From Paralithodes platypus (Eukaryota > Arthropoda > Malacostraca > Decapoda > Lithodidae), in contig CM064480.1 in NCBI GenBank assembly GCA_032716605.1, forward strand, positions 20,733,651 to 20,797,650: DNA of 64,000 bases, given 5' to 3'. The position numbers and the translations under genes were made by a program. The notes under the pieces were generated by a model. The model was not told the DNA's origin and did no database searches. It worked only from the letters and a program-made list of their open reading frames with translations. Shown here in pieces: positions 28,781 through 40,877 of the stretch (positions within the stretch are counted from its first letter, which is position 1; each line of letters opens with the position of its first letter).

Positions 28781-31289
28781 CCCTCGGGTGCACACGTGTT
28801 TCTGGTGCTCCGTATTTTGGTGCCTTCCACTCCTATCTTCGTCACCTTTTGGTGAGTTTTGGGCCTTTATTTGGCGCCTGGAATTCTAGATAGATAATCC
28901 GTGTTGTAGGCACAACGTTAAATGGGCACTCAGGTGTTTAATTCGAGTGGTAGCGTTGAAAGTGGAGGTCTCTCATGTTTTCAGCCCTCTGCGCATGCGT
29001 GTCATTGGACACCGCTAATGTTTGAAAGGCCTTTGCCTTCTTTTGCTTTTAGCCTTGTGGTGACTTTAGTTTAGGTTTTGATAGGTTCTATTCATTTAGG
29101 GCTTCTTGTCGCTACCTTAGTTTCTGACTTACGCGAGTTTCTTCAGTGGCTAGGCTAACTTCGGTTTTTCGGGTGATATTGGTGGGGGGCGCCGACCCGG
29201 GATGTCACTTGCCCCATGATTGGTCTTTTAATGTCGCACTCACACCTCTTTGGGTGTGCGGTTGCTAGTGGCGTCCTTCTTTTTATTTTCTCCTATCACC
29301 TAGTGCCGATTAGGCTAACTTTTTGTGGGTAGCCTAGCCTACCGGGGGCGTTTTGTCGTTCGATTATGGGGATGTCCCTTGACCCCCCTTATTATGTTTT
29401 GTGGGGTTCGCCCCAGTTATCTGACTACCTCTGCCTTTCCAGAACCCCTTTTTTGTGTTCGCTATTTACCTTGCTTTTGTCACCTTAGGGCCTTGTGATT
29501 AGGCTATATCTTCCTCTGCTCCCTGTTCGTGGGTCACGTCCCATGCCAGGTCGGTCTTTGGTTGGTGTTCCTTTTCTGAGTCCCTGGGGGGCCTATGTTT
29601 AGCAGACGAACACATTCTTTATATGTTCTTAAGTATCGTCGGTGAGTGACGCTTCGGTCCTCTCTCACTTGGACCTGGCTCGCCGCTACGCCCTGGAGCG
29701 TCAGTACTACCGCTCCAGGGCGAGCATCTGGCTCATCTCACCTGTCTTCTTTCACTTACCCTGGCCTTCAGACTATTACTAGGTGGTCGCCGCTCCGCCC
29801 TGGAGCGTCGGTATTACCGCTCCCGGGCGTGCGTCTGTCGCTTCGGCGCTGTCTTCTCCTTCTTTGGTGCCGCTCTGGACCGAGCGTGAGACCGCTATAT
29901 CGTCCTCCTGCTCAAGCGTGACCACCCCGCCCTGGAGCGCTGGTTTTTCACGCTCCAGGTCGGTTTGTTTGGTTTTTCGGCTCCCTCTCTTCGTGGTGTC
30001 TTCACCCGCCCTGGAGCGTGGGTTCTTCCCCCGCTCTGGGTCGGTCCTACTTGTCTCTGAGGGGCTTTGGTAAGTTTCTGGTGGCTCTGGCCCGCTCTGG
30101 AGCATCTTGGGACCGCTCCAGGGCGTGTTTACCCCGCCCTACGGCGGCGTGTGTTTCACGCTTTTTTGGCTGTCCTGTTGTCCCGCCCCTGACCGGAGGG
30201 TGCCTTGATGGTCTGCTCCTCTCTGGGTTTGGGTTGGGGAGTGCATTGCTCCTTTTCCATGCCTGTTGATGCATCGGTTCTGGTGGTTAATGCTTTGTGA
30301 GCGCGTGACTGCTATATCGTCCTCCCGCTCAAGCGTGACCGCCCTGCCTTGGAGCGCTGGTTTTTCACGCTCCAGGTCGGTTCGTTTGATTTTTCGGCTC
30401 CCTCTCTTCTTGGTGTCTTCACCCGCCCTAGGGCGCGGGTTCTTCCCCCGCTCTGGGTCGGTCCTACTTGTCTCTGAGGTGCTTTGGTAAGGTTCTGGTG
30501 GCTGTGGCCCGCTCTGGAGGGTCTTGGGACCGCTCCAGGGCGTGTTTACACCGCCCTACGGCGGCGTGTGTTTCACGCTTTTTTGGCTGTCCTGTTGTCC
30601 CGCCCCCGACCGGAGGGTACCTTGATGGTCCGCTCCTCTCTTGGTTTGGGTTGAAAAGTGCATTGCCACTTGTCCATGCCTGTTGCTGCATCGGTTCTGG
30701 TGTTTCATTCTCTTCTCCCCTGTTTCCCAGGCTGTGATCCGCTCCACTTTGGATGCTCTCCTGTGCCTCCCTCGCCTCCGCCTAAGGCCTACAGGTACTG
30801 TCGCCTTATTTGTTCACCTGCTTGGGGTTTACATTGGGAGGGGGGGGGGGGGAACTCGTTTCGCGAAGTGCTGTCACACTATCGGAGTTTTCCTAGGCTA
30901 GGCTACCTTAATGTCTGAAGGGGGGGCACAGTCCTCTTCTTTCTCTTTCATTTAGCCTCCTCATAGGGTTCCCTTCCCTATTGGGGTCTCTTCCTCACCC
31001 GTACAGGCCTTGTGATGAGCCCTGGTTACCTCCGTTGGTGGGTCACTCTTCCGTCTGTTGGCGGGGGGGCGTTCGTGGCCTAGCCTTCGTCGATGGGGGG
31101 CTGTTGCTCACTCTTCACGCTGTTGCCAATTCGGTCCGGCATGTCATGCACGGCTCCTGCGAAATCTCAGAAATGTGAAACCATCTTTTTGGTCTTTTTT
31201 GGGTTGGCAACAGTGTCAGAGTTCCTTCTCAGGTTCGTCTGCCGTATACCCCAGGATCCCCGCACATGCGGTCTTCGGTGATCCTCTGA
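28781..31289 (+). promoter_or_regulatory. Leader of element G with hairpin array and tandem duplication
   Basis: No credible gene. At 29680-30560 copies of CGCCCTGGAGCG alternate with CGCTCCAGGGCG, forming hairpins such as 29689-29722 (12-bp perfect stem, 10-nt loop) and 29796-29829. A segment of about 0.42 kb starting at 29883 is repeated at 30299, including these motifs. A G run lies at 30837-30852. Part of this stretch may originally have encoded the N-terminal part of ORF1, but no continuous frame survives. Confidence 0.6.
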
Positions 31290-32500
31290 TTGTTTGGCCG
31301 CTCTCTGCCGTCCGCAATACTGGTCGGGCTAACCTTCCTGCAAAACCGCGGTTTTGCGGCGGGCTCTACGTGGGATCTACGGTTTAGTGCTCCGGGTCTC
31401 TTCCGGGCACTGACTCCAGACGGCCTAGTCCCGGAGGTGGATCTCCGGCCTCATCCCAGTAGGTCGGATTTGCAGTTTTTTCCATGCCGTCCTAGGGTAT
31501 CTCCCTCTGGGTCTCCACGTTTCTGGTCGGACTACATTCGCCACGACATCTTCGCTGATGCTCCCGCTCTGTCAGCCCTTGCCGGTCTTCCTCTGGTGAA
31601 GAGTGCTCGCGATGCTGAAGGCAACGTCATGCTCGAGCTCACCGATCTTGAGGACTGGCCTTGGGATCGGTGGCTGGCGGAGGGGGTTGGTTTTGGCGTC
31701 AGGTCTGCTGGGGCTTTGTTTCTCTCCCACCACCTGACTACACTTTTGTGTCTGGGCTCGTCCTGTCATCGTCCGGGGTCTCTCCCACGTATTGGTCGAG
31801 GCTGCATGCCCCTAACATTGTGTTAGACCAGTTGCCCGAGTATTTCTTCATGCCATCGGAGAAGAGTGCCCTCGATCGGGATCACCGGCTCCGGCAACGC
31901 GCCGCTCGCTTGCTCTCCACCCTCCTCCTGCTGTTCCAAATGGCGGGGATTTACCTCCGGCTTCTTGACGCCGAGCCTGCTGGTGACCTCAAGAAGGGTT
32001 GGGAGACCTTGCAGCGCGTGCAGCTGCAGCTCGCCCTGAACTCAGTGGGTGACCTTCAGGGTGCCGTCCATGAGGCTGCTCCGTGTAGGCTGTCGCTGAG
32101 GGTGGCCTTCTGTAAGCCGGCGCCTGCGGAGATCACGACGACGCTGCTCGTCTCTGAGCTCGCAACTGAGGGTCTCTTCTCGGATGGTGCGTGGCACGAG
32201 ACTTACCTCTTTGCGACTGCGGGACACTTCGCACCCCGTGTTTCTGGGGCGTCGCGGCCTCCCGCAGCCACTTCCTCCCAGGGTCGTGGGGGGCAGGCCG
32301 GTCCGCCGAGGGGACGCCGGCCTTGGCGAGGTGCCATCGATGGGCGGCACCAAGGGAGTAGGGGACGGGTCATGCTCCCTTCTGTCCGCCGCTCGTCTCC
32401 TCGCCCATCTCGTCCGCTCGCCATTGAGGCGTCCTCGCGGCGTACCGATCAGAGGCAGGTGCATCGCCGCCCTGCGCAGGATCCTCCGCGCAGGTTTTAG
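31290..32500 (+). pseudogene. ORF1 (Gag-like) remnant of element G
   Basis: Two overlapping frames carry the conserved ORF1 region. The first (to 31826) has WSDYIRHDIFADAPALSAL and DLEDWPWDRWLAEG, matching WSKLDGFNDIKALSAL and GPWVDWEVEA of copy A. The second (31661-32500) has DRDHRLRQRAARLLSTLLLL and NSVGDLQGAVHEAA, matching DREFRLRGKAFRLFSQYI and SLGDIRTALLEA, then an Arg/Gly/Pro-rich basic tail. A frameshift lies near 31700. The N-terminal RS region is not recognisable. Confidence 0.75.
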
Positions 32501-32779
32501 GGACGCGGACGCTACGAGGGAGGGGGTGCCCGTGGTGGTCAGTCTCGCCGCGGCAAGACTGCCGACTATGCTGGCTCAGCACACTGCTAGTTCCTCCTGG
32601 GTTTTTTCCCCCTTCTCTCCCGACCGCCTCCCCGCACGAGTGTTGAGGCTCACACAAGGGGCCCCTCCCGACTTCTTTTACCCCCACTATCGGCAATGGC
32701 CTCGCCGATCGTGGGCGCGTCGGGTTGTGGTGCGGGATCTATCCTGGAGGGGGCGGTCTAGGCCCCCTCTCTGACGTCC

Positions 32780-34027
32780 TCCCCGACATCGGCACGTCTC
32801 TCCAGACGTGGCCACGGTTATCATGTCAATGCTCGAGCATGGGATTGTGCGGGTAGTCTCGCCACTCAAGAGGGTCTTCCTCTCACATGTGTTTCTGGTC
32901 CCGCAGAAGGACTGCGATGCGATGAGCCCGGTGGTCGACCTGTCATGCATCAATTTGCATATCGTGAACGACCGCTTTCGGATGCTCACCATCAGTCAGG
33001 TGCGGTTGGCGCTCCGTCCCGGCTGCTGGGTGATATCTCTGGATCTCAAGGACGCATATTGGCATGTGCCGCTTGCACCTCGGTTCCAGTGCTATCTGGC
33101 GCTCCAGCTGCTCGCAAGGGTGTTCACGTTCGACAGGCTGCCCTTCGGTCTCCATATCGCACCACGAGTCTTTACGTAACTCGTCCAGCAGGCTCTGACT
33201 CCCCTGCTCCGTCGGGGGATTCAGCTCCTGTTTTACTTGGACGATTAGCTCATCTCCACAGACTCTCCCACTCTATGTGCACAACACACTCTCCTTGTCA
33301 TCCAACACATCACACGTTTAGGTTTCAAGGTAAACATTCCCAAGTCGTGCCTCCCCCCGTCGCAAGACGTGACGTGGGTGGGCCTGGACTGGGACATGGC
33401 GAGCGCGACCGTCAGACAGAGTCGGGTGAACGCATCGATGATTTGAAGAAAACTTTTCGCTGCGTTGCACTCGGTCTCCATCACCAGGAAACTCTGGGAC
33501 TCGTTGATCGGGTCGCTCCCTTGGGCGTGTCTGACCATTCCCCTAGGGAGGCTCAGGATCAAACGCCTGATTCAACTGGGCAACAAGGCATTCCCACTGT
33601 TGCCTCCACATCGGCTTTGGCCGATTCCGCACTCAATCCATTTACTTTTGAGACGCTGGGTTGTTCGGGGCAAGCTCGCGAGAGCTGTGCCTTGGACTTC
33701 GCCCCCGCCGACCATCTGGATGGACACCGATGCGTCGAGCGAGGTGGGATGGGGCTACCAGTCACACAAGGGTCACCAAAACCAAAGCAGGTGGTCAGGT
33801 CTCCCTCACCTACACATAAACGTCTTGGAACTGTTAGTCCCGTTGTTCTTCCTGCGGGATCATGGGCACGCCCTTCTCAGCAGGTCGGTGGCCTTCAAGA
33901 TGGACAACATGACTGCAGTTCATTGCATCCAGAAACAGGGCTCCTCCAGATTTGCGGTGCTTCAGGATCTGGCGGAGAAACTGTTTTTTCAGGCAGATCG
34001 TTACATTACACTGCATGCAACCTACCT
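32780..34027 (+). pseudogene. RT / RNase H remnant of element G
   Basis: RT begins near 32800 (SLDLKDAYWHVPL, RLPFGLHIAPRVFT) and is cut by TAA at about 33177. The YLDD-type box is followed directly by TAG at about 33247. A further frameshift leads to 33465-34027, which shows the RNase H segments TIWMDTDASSEVGWGYQ, INVLELLVPL and FKMDNMTAVHCIQKQG. Stops make it inactive. Confidence 0.82.
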
Positions 34028-34365
34028 TATCATCATCAAATCTGACGCCCCACTTCCAGAGGAAGCGCCCCAAAAGGGATGGCCATGGCAGAAACTGCCT
34101 CCAGGCTCCCAGACATGCCCCGACTGACCCACTCCACAGTGCCATTTCCACTAAGTGGATTATGACCATGAACACTGAAGGAGCAGACCCAGAGCAGTCC
34201 CTCACCCGGATGGCAGTTCCACCACTGTTTTGCTATATTATTTACCCAAGTGGGGCCCTGGCTGGAAGCACAGGAATTTTCTGAAGATAGGAACCAGTGG
34301 TCCACTGCTCCAGAGGCTGATTGCACCACCAAAGTGGAGGGCGGTGGGGTCGCCGCATCCCTACG
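34028..34365 (-). mobile_element. Short retroposon insertion in RNase H of element G
   Basis: The RNase H/methyltransferase junction of G is interrupted: DIRS homology stops at ...HATYL (34027) and resumes at ...YLPGSANLWADALSRG (34366). A 7-bp repeat CCTACCT flanks the insert at 34021-34027 and 34366-34372. On the minus strand the 338-bp insert ends in a TGATGATGATA tail, as in many LINE/SINE 3' ends. A minus-strand frame crosses it but I recognise no domain. Confidence 0.6.
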
Positions 34366-34874
34366 CCTACCTGCCCGGGTCTGCCAACCTGTGGGCAGAT
34401 GCTCTGTCTCGGGGACGGAGCACCCAGGTAGAATGGTCATTCAAACAAACCGTATTCGATGGCCTGGCAGCCTCCTGGGGTGTTCCGCAGGTCGACTTGT
34501 TCGCTTCTCACGAGACGACCAAGTTGCCTGTGTTCCTGACCCGCTGGATTCGCACTCCAGCGGGTGGACCGGACGCTTTCAGCGAGGACTGGACCAGGTG
34601 GCAGTCACTGTACGTGTTTCCGCCACCCGACGCACTTTTGATGTGCAAGGTCCTCCACAGGCTGAGAGAGTACCAGGGCAAAGTTTGGTTGATCGCGCCC
34701 CTCTGGCCGGCCCAAGCCTGTTACGCTCAGCTGAAACGATGGTGCCCGGATCCCGTGCCTCTGTCGGTCTCCAGCTTCCACTTGGGGTCGATTGGAGATC
34801 TAGGGACCTCGTTGGCATTCGCATCGTGGATGTTTGTGAGGCGGGGTGGCTCCCCTTGTATGGACGATCATTAA
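34366..34874 (+). pseudogene. Methyltransferase-like domain of element G
   Basis: Shows WADALSRGRSTQVEW at its start, then VDLFASHETTK, GGPDAFSEDW, YVFPPPDALLMCKVL and LIAPLWPAQ, the ordered motifs of the Dam-like domain in DIRS ORF2. It is open across this stretch but cut off from the RT by the retroposon and upstream stops. Confidence 0.82.
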
Positions 34875-35794
34875 CTGACAAATTCTCTCTACATTGGCCA
34901 CCATCTACATGGATGATATATGATTCTCCCTGGCGCTGCTCTCTTCACAGGCAACTCCGTCAGTGGCGCTTGTGTTTCACTCCCTCAATTGTTTATTTGA
35001 GGAGCGTCACTACATGTACAACCCAATTAGGACCCACCTATCTGCCATTCGCGTGCCTTTTGAGACCCTCACGGGGTTGGTCGTTCCTCAGAATGAACTG
35101 GAGTTCTTCATGCAAGCCTGCTTTCGGCTCGGACCACCCCCGCGTCAGATTCCCCCTCAGTGGTCTCTGGCGGCGGCTCTCAAATGGCTCTCGTCTGCGG
35201 CCTACACTCTTCTCCCTGCACCTGACAGATTCCTTGACAGGCCACTGTTTCTTCTAGCTTTAGCTACGAGTGAGAGGGTATCGGAGTGGGCTGCCATGTC
35301 TCGGGGCCCAGAACTGCTTGCGGTTTGCTCCCATCCTCGGGTCGGTACCTTTGGCTAAGTCTGTTAATTTTCTTGCTAAGAACGAATGAGAGGCACACGT
35401 GTTTAAGCCTTTCCCGGTCCCCGCTCTTAAGCTCGGCCGTCGTCATCACACGTTGTGCCCTGTTCTTTCGCTTCATTCATTTGTTCATTCCACTGTGCCG
35501 GCGTCGGGGTTGGCGCTCTGGGTGGCGCCTAAGCCCGGTAGGAGGTTGACCTAACGTGCTGTGGGCCTACGCCTGGGTCGCGTCATTAAGGATCGCAATC
35601 CTCTGGTTCGGGGTTCGGCGCATGACATTCGGTCTTATGCGGCCACGCTCCGCTTCCTTCACAATCACTCCCTCAGGGATATTGCTGACACAGGGCTGTG
35701 GTCTTCCCCCAACACGTTTGTCTCCTCCTCTCTGTCCATGTCCACAGCCTGGCCGGGGCGTCCTTGTGTTGCGTTGGGCCAAAGGGTTACTTAG
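34875..35794 (+). pseudogene. Tyrosine recombinase remnant of element G
   Basis: Frame 34963-35358 carries FEERHYMYNPIRTHLSAIR, PPPRQIPPQWSL and the Arg box TSERVSEWAAMSRG. A frameshift follows, and 35561-35794 has GSAHDIRSYAATLRFLHNHS (H-x-x-R) and the final GQRV. The segment that should hold the Tyr nucleophile reads TFVSSSLSMS, with Ser where copies A-C have Arg-Tyr, so the active site is lost as well. Confidence 0.82.
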
Positions 35795-36115
35795 GGGTAT
35801 TCCTCTCTGCTTGTCCTTCCCCCAACTGTCTTTCTCCTATCCTGTCCGCTCCACTTTTGGGGGGAGGGACTTTGGGTTGCACATATATGTATGTAATGTC
35901 ACCTAGGGTTAAGGACCTTACCTAGGATTAAGGATCTTGTTTTTCATTTCCTTCATTACTGAAAGGTAGATGTTACTGTATGTTTCATTACTTTCTTCCC
36001 GTCATCACATTCTGTTCGTTATGCATCACCCGCTTGTGTCATGCTCATGCATTGTCCTTGGGGTGTTTGTCCTACTGTTTTCTAGTAGTCCACAGAATTC
36101 AGTGTTCAGTCCCTT
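35795..36115 (+). other. 3' untranslated region of element G, part 1
   Basis: Non-coding. It contains a G-rich stretch TTTTGGGGGGAGGG (about 35855-35868), at a position comparable to the poly-G tracts of copies A-C. Ends at the insertion point of copy B. Confidence 0.6.
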
Positions 36116-36434
36116 ATTTATTAGTGGCCCCTCCATCATTGACGAACATACCTATTACATAAGGCACCCTCTTCAAACACTCGTCCGCCGTAGTTTGAAT
36201 CTACCGCGCAGAGCATTTAAAATTTGAGGAGCCTTCATCATGAGCGCACGCGACCTCACTCATGGCTTCAGTCATTATGAATTGGGTTCTCACTACGAAA
36301 AAACTTTGTAAAAAATAAAAAAATAAAAACAAAAACAAAATAAGAATAACTATCCAATAAGCTTTCCATAATATCGTGGATGTACTTGTGTGGATCTTTG
36401 ACCAGACGCTGACTCAGGCATCATTCTTCCTTCT

Positions 36435-38231
36435 CTGCTCTGCGCTCAGCCTGCCCGGACGTGTCTCCCCACGCTCCGCTGGTTCCGCATTTGCTGCGTC
36501 CCTAGTGAGTTTTTTCTCATTTGTTTACTCAGGGATGTATCGAGTAAGGTTAGGATATGCGTAGCAGGAGTGTCCTGGGCTGGTTGCCCGCAGTGCAGTG
36601 TATTTTGGGTCGTGTGTTTGGGGCGTCTATTTCGGACGTACCCTCGTGGTCCTGTTGTGGACATGTGAACTTTTTCACAGTTAGTTAGCTTGTGATGCAG
36701 GCGGCTTTCATTACGCGTTATCGCTGCCTTTTATCTTTCTGATGAGGTAGTGTTATTTTGCTGACGTTCCCAGCGTATTTTTCTTCACTTAGTGAAGTTT
36801 TTTCTGGGTCCCGAGTCAGTCTTCCCTTTGCCGGAAGTTTCTGCTACAGTGGTGTGTTGGCGATGGTTCCTGTTGTGATATAATTCAGTGCTTTTTGTTT
36901 ATATTCCGAAATGTTATCTTTTCCGTCTGCCTAGGCCTAGCCAGCCTCTTGTAGCTTTGCCACATGTACAAGTGTTATTGATTTATGATATAAATATGTA
37001 CTATTGTGTCATGTGTGTCCTGGTTTAGTTGTGTATTGGCTAATTCCATGGACTATTTTTGTTTCCTGGATTAGTTGTGTATTGGCTAATTCCACGGACT
37101 ATTTGTGGGCCCGGGGTTAGTTGTGTTTTGGCTAACTCTTTGGTCCTTTTGTGGCATTCAGATGGTATCTGGACGAGGGGGGTTGTTTCCCGGCGGGTTT
37201 TTTCTCGGTTTCACCATGAAAAATCCGGCTGGGTGCCGAGTTTTGGGCCACACGTGGTTTAAAAAAACAGGCTTGTTTCCCCGGCGAGGAGGTGTCTGTG
37301 GCTCCCCAGGACTGCGTCTCTGTGGTGGTGCCTGTTTCAGGCTCCCTATGATTCCCGGCAGAATGGCTATACCCATCTAACAGTGTTCATGCGGACACGT
37401 GTTGTGAAGTTGTTTTCCCCGGTTTTGCAAAACCAGGTAAAAACCTAGCTGTTGTTGTTTGGTTTTCCTCCCCGGCGATCTTTTACAAAGAAGTGGGGAC
37501 AGGAACAATTGGGGTTAACTTTTAACATCTTGCACACCCGGCGGGTGCACCTTGGAAGGGTGGGATGAACGAATTGGTAATTCAGTTTAGTTAACCGGAC
37601 AATTAAGGGATACTTTTTGTATTGCCACCTTCAACATACGGCGATTGAGGGCTCAATTGGGGTTAACTTTTAATAAAACTTACTTTCACACCCGGCGGGT
37701 GCTCCTTGGTAAGGTGGAATAACGAATTTACAATTCGGTTTAGTTGACCAAGACAATTGAGGGATACTGTTGTGTATCGCCGCCTTCAACGTACGGCGAT
37801 CCTAAGACAATTCTTTAGAAAGTCAGATCTCGTATTTTGTCAGCCTTCCCAGTTTTTTATCTGCGAGATAATTCAGAGGCCGGCGTCTTTTTGGGGGGTT
37901 GTTTTGCCAAAATTGAATCTTGAATCAGACACCACCGGAAAGACTATTTCAATTATAAACACCATGCTGGTTTTTTATATTGGGTCAGAGGGTATGCTTA
38001 TATCTCTTGGACAAGTTCAGACATTCTGATATCTTTACGTAGGAACCCCACCGCGTAGCGAGCTGTGATCGTAGAGTATCACGTCTCGTTACCCGGCGGG
38101 TTATTAACACTTGTGTGCGAACATGTTGGGTTAACCTTATGAGCATTAATTCCTGGAAAAAAATTTTTTTCCAGAGCTGGGCCCCGGCGAGTCTTAGAGA
38201 ACCTGGAGTAAGTTTCCCACCAGTCTCTGTC
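36435..38231 (+). promoter_or_regulatory. 5' leader of copy B with stem-loop array
   Basis: Homologous to the leader of copy A. About three copies of the TGTATTGGCTAATTCC repeat lie at 37020-37140. Two stem-loop units follow, with palindromes CACCCGGCGGGTG at 37535-37547 and 37689-37701 (154 bp apart). GATAC...GTATC and the perfect hairpin ATCGCCG-N11-CGGCGAT sit at 37763-37800. Minor frames in this leader have no ATG start or are not conserved in copy A. Confidence 0.7.
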
Positions 38232-40877
38232 ATGGCTACCTTTGCCCCGGTTTTTGCTTTATGCATTACGCCCTCCTGTTCAGGTATCCCTATTTTTGCG
38301 CACACCCTTTGTATAAAATGTGTTAAATGTCTAGACCGCTCAAGGGGTCTGTGGGTGATGCGTAACTGTACCTTTTGCTCGCAGCTCAGCGTTAAAGTTT
38401 TACAAGACAATGACAAGACAGCAGCGGTCGCCTTATAGGAGGTCAGACAGCAAATGACTGCTTATACTACTACTGTAGCTCATAAGTCACTTCAATGCGA
38501 TAACGTCCCGCTTTGGGATAAGTTACTACTTGAGCACCCTCCCATTAAATGTCCCTCTAGAGTAACTGTTCGTAAACCGGCGGAGACTGGACAGGGTTCT
38601 ATACTTGCTCCAGCCCCAGGCACATCTAAGCGACAGCGAGAACCGACGCCCCCGGTGGCAGCCTCCTCGTCACGGGCGAGATCTGGGTCAAGGTCCCCGC
38701 TTAGACAGCAGCCGCCGAGTCACTCTACTTCACCAACGAGCAAGAAGAGTAAGACGGAGGGGTCAACAAGTGGATATAGCGAGAAATCTTCTAAATCCAA
38801 GAGCAGTTCGCGGTCGCACCGTAGCCACAAGTCTTCCCGAAAAGACTCACATGATCGAAAGGCCTCCCGGCGTTCACCGGAGTCTAGTGCCTCTCGTCAT
38901 ACCTCTACCCCCGACAGAGCTAGTGTTCAATCTCATGGAGATAGTTTAGTACCGGTACCAAAAGACAGTTTACCTCTTAGTATCTTAACCCTAGAATTGG
39001 AAAGTTCAGTGGACAGTGATCGTCCAATGGCAGAGTCCAGTGGGAGCTCCATGATTGAGAGTATTTAGGACTCCCAAGGGAGTGCAGGCCAAGGCCTGGG
39101 TGTTTGGCGGTATTCTCAACCTCTGGCTAAAACTATACGAAGAGTGGCTGAAGTCCACCGGGACGCGGCGATCCCATCATCTATACCTGACTTGTCTTGG
39201 CAACAAGATGGGACTCCGGCTTCGGCGGAATCCTCTCATGATGAGCCGGATGACAAAGACGAGGTATCTATCATCTCAGATATGGAAGTGCAGGAGTCGG
39301 GTTCAGTTTTAGACGCCGCACAGGACCGTAATGATTCACCTTTGAGTTCATCATCGAATAAGTTTGTCACAGCAGAGGAAATAGATGGGCTGCTGGTTAA
39401 TGCTCTCTCTAAATTTTTTGGCCAACAGCCAGAGACTCCTACAGTGGACCTGGGAGTTCCTAGGACAAGTTCTAATGTCCGGCCTCTGATGACTTCTATT
39501 GCCTTGACTCAGATCCCTCACCCTCCCTCTATATCACCATCGGTGGTCACTAGGCCTGCTACGGCGGCACTGACTACTTCTAATGTCAGGGTTATAACGG
39601 ATGTCAATCCGCCCCCTTTAGATAAAGCACCTATGAGAAAGGTAGCTATGCCCTTACTATACAGTCCGGATGAGTCATGGGTTCACTTGATCCCCACTAA
39701 ACCAGAGGTCGCTCAACCTACCTTGTCAGGGGAACTTCCAGTGCCACGAGAGTGGGTAATACAAGGCAATAAATCTAAAAAATTACGGGCCTTGGATACT
39801 TTGGGGAATGTACTAGATGTTAATGTTAAGGCCATTCCTAACTATTATCACCAGGACTATTTTGTTTATACTGCTAAACCTGCCCTGCCCCCTGCCTCAG
39901 CTTCGAGACCGTTTTCTGACTGGTCCAAACAGGATGGTTTTAATGACATAAAGACTCTGTCAGCTCTCACACCAGAACTCGATTTGCGAACCGTCACAGA
40001 CTTAGCCGCTAATCCAGTGTTGAAGGTGGGGCAGTTGAGTCCGGGACCTTGGGTGGAATGGGAGATGGAGGCTCAGAACTTTGCGACCACCTTCACCTCA
40101 AAATCTTCCCACCAGATCCCTCAGGATAGTCATTCGTGGTTCTCTATGCCAGTGTGTTCTGCCGGCGGAGTCCCTTCGGCTTTGTTTGATTTCTTAGCTG
40201 CCCCCAAAATCAATTTATGTGAACTCAAGGACCCTTTCACTACCCCTACCCCAACTCACCTAGACAGAGAATTTAGGCTACGGGGGAAAGCATTTAGACT
40301 TTTCTCACAGTACATTGTGACGCAACAGGTCGCTAAATCGATGCTCCGGTCCACTCAGGCAATCGCAGACGCGGATGCCAGAAGATCGGTGGAACTGTCT
40401 CGGCGACTGCTCCTTCAGTCGTCAATTCAGTCATTGGGTGACATACGCACAGCCTTGCTTGAGGCGGTGCGAGCTCGACAAGATCTCAGGATGTCCTTGG
40501 TTCGGAAGCTTCCTGATCGTATTGCGAATCAGGTGGTTATGTCACCAGTGCTCACTCCCTCTTTAATGTCCCCTGAGGTGTGGAGAACAGTTTTTAATAT
40601 AGCTCAGACCTTTAAACATAGTCCCGCCCCTTCTAAGAAACCTGCCTTTAACTTCCCCGAACCCAAGCCAGTCGAAAAAGCACAGCTGGGGGGATCTAAG
40701 CCCTTTCCTCTACCTAAGTCCTCCTCCCCTCAAGGTCAGTACAGGTATAGACAGGGTAAGTTTACAGGTCAGAAAGGACGAGGCTATAATAAACCAGGTC
40801 AGGGCTCGTCTTCTGCCAACGCCAGCCAGCCGGCGAAGCGTCCACCACCACCACCTCCACCACCATCAAAAAACTAA
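38232..40877 (+). pseudogene. ORF1 (Gag-like) of copy B, two in-frame interruptions
   Basis: Starts at the ATG equivalent to that of copy A and keeps the full Cys/His cluster (residues 11-49) and the RS domain (about 38660-38910). A TAG near 38436 and a TAG near 39066 interrupt it. The long remainder, 39144-40877, is open through the conserved core and basic tail. The stop TAA overlaps the next ATG as TAATG at 40875-40879, unlike copies A and C. Confidence 0.88.

Noticed and set aside
29646..30901. Several overlapping ORFs in the GC-rich leader of element G
   Set aside because: They follow the hairpin repeats and the 0.42-kb duplication on both strands. Length comes from low stop-codon density in GC-rich repeats, not from coding.
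36376..36564. 62-codon leader frame conserved in copies B, C (56752-56940) and D (62881-63069)
   Set aside because: It starts with GTG rather than ATG, is disrupted by an indel in the otherwise intact copy A, and overlaps the terminal repeat. Conservation is explained by the recent common origin of the copies.
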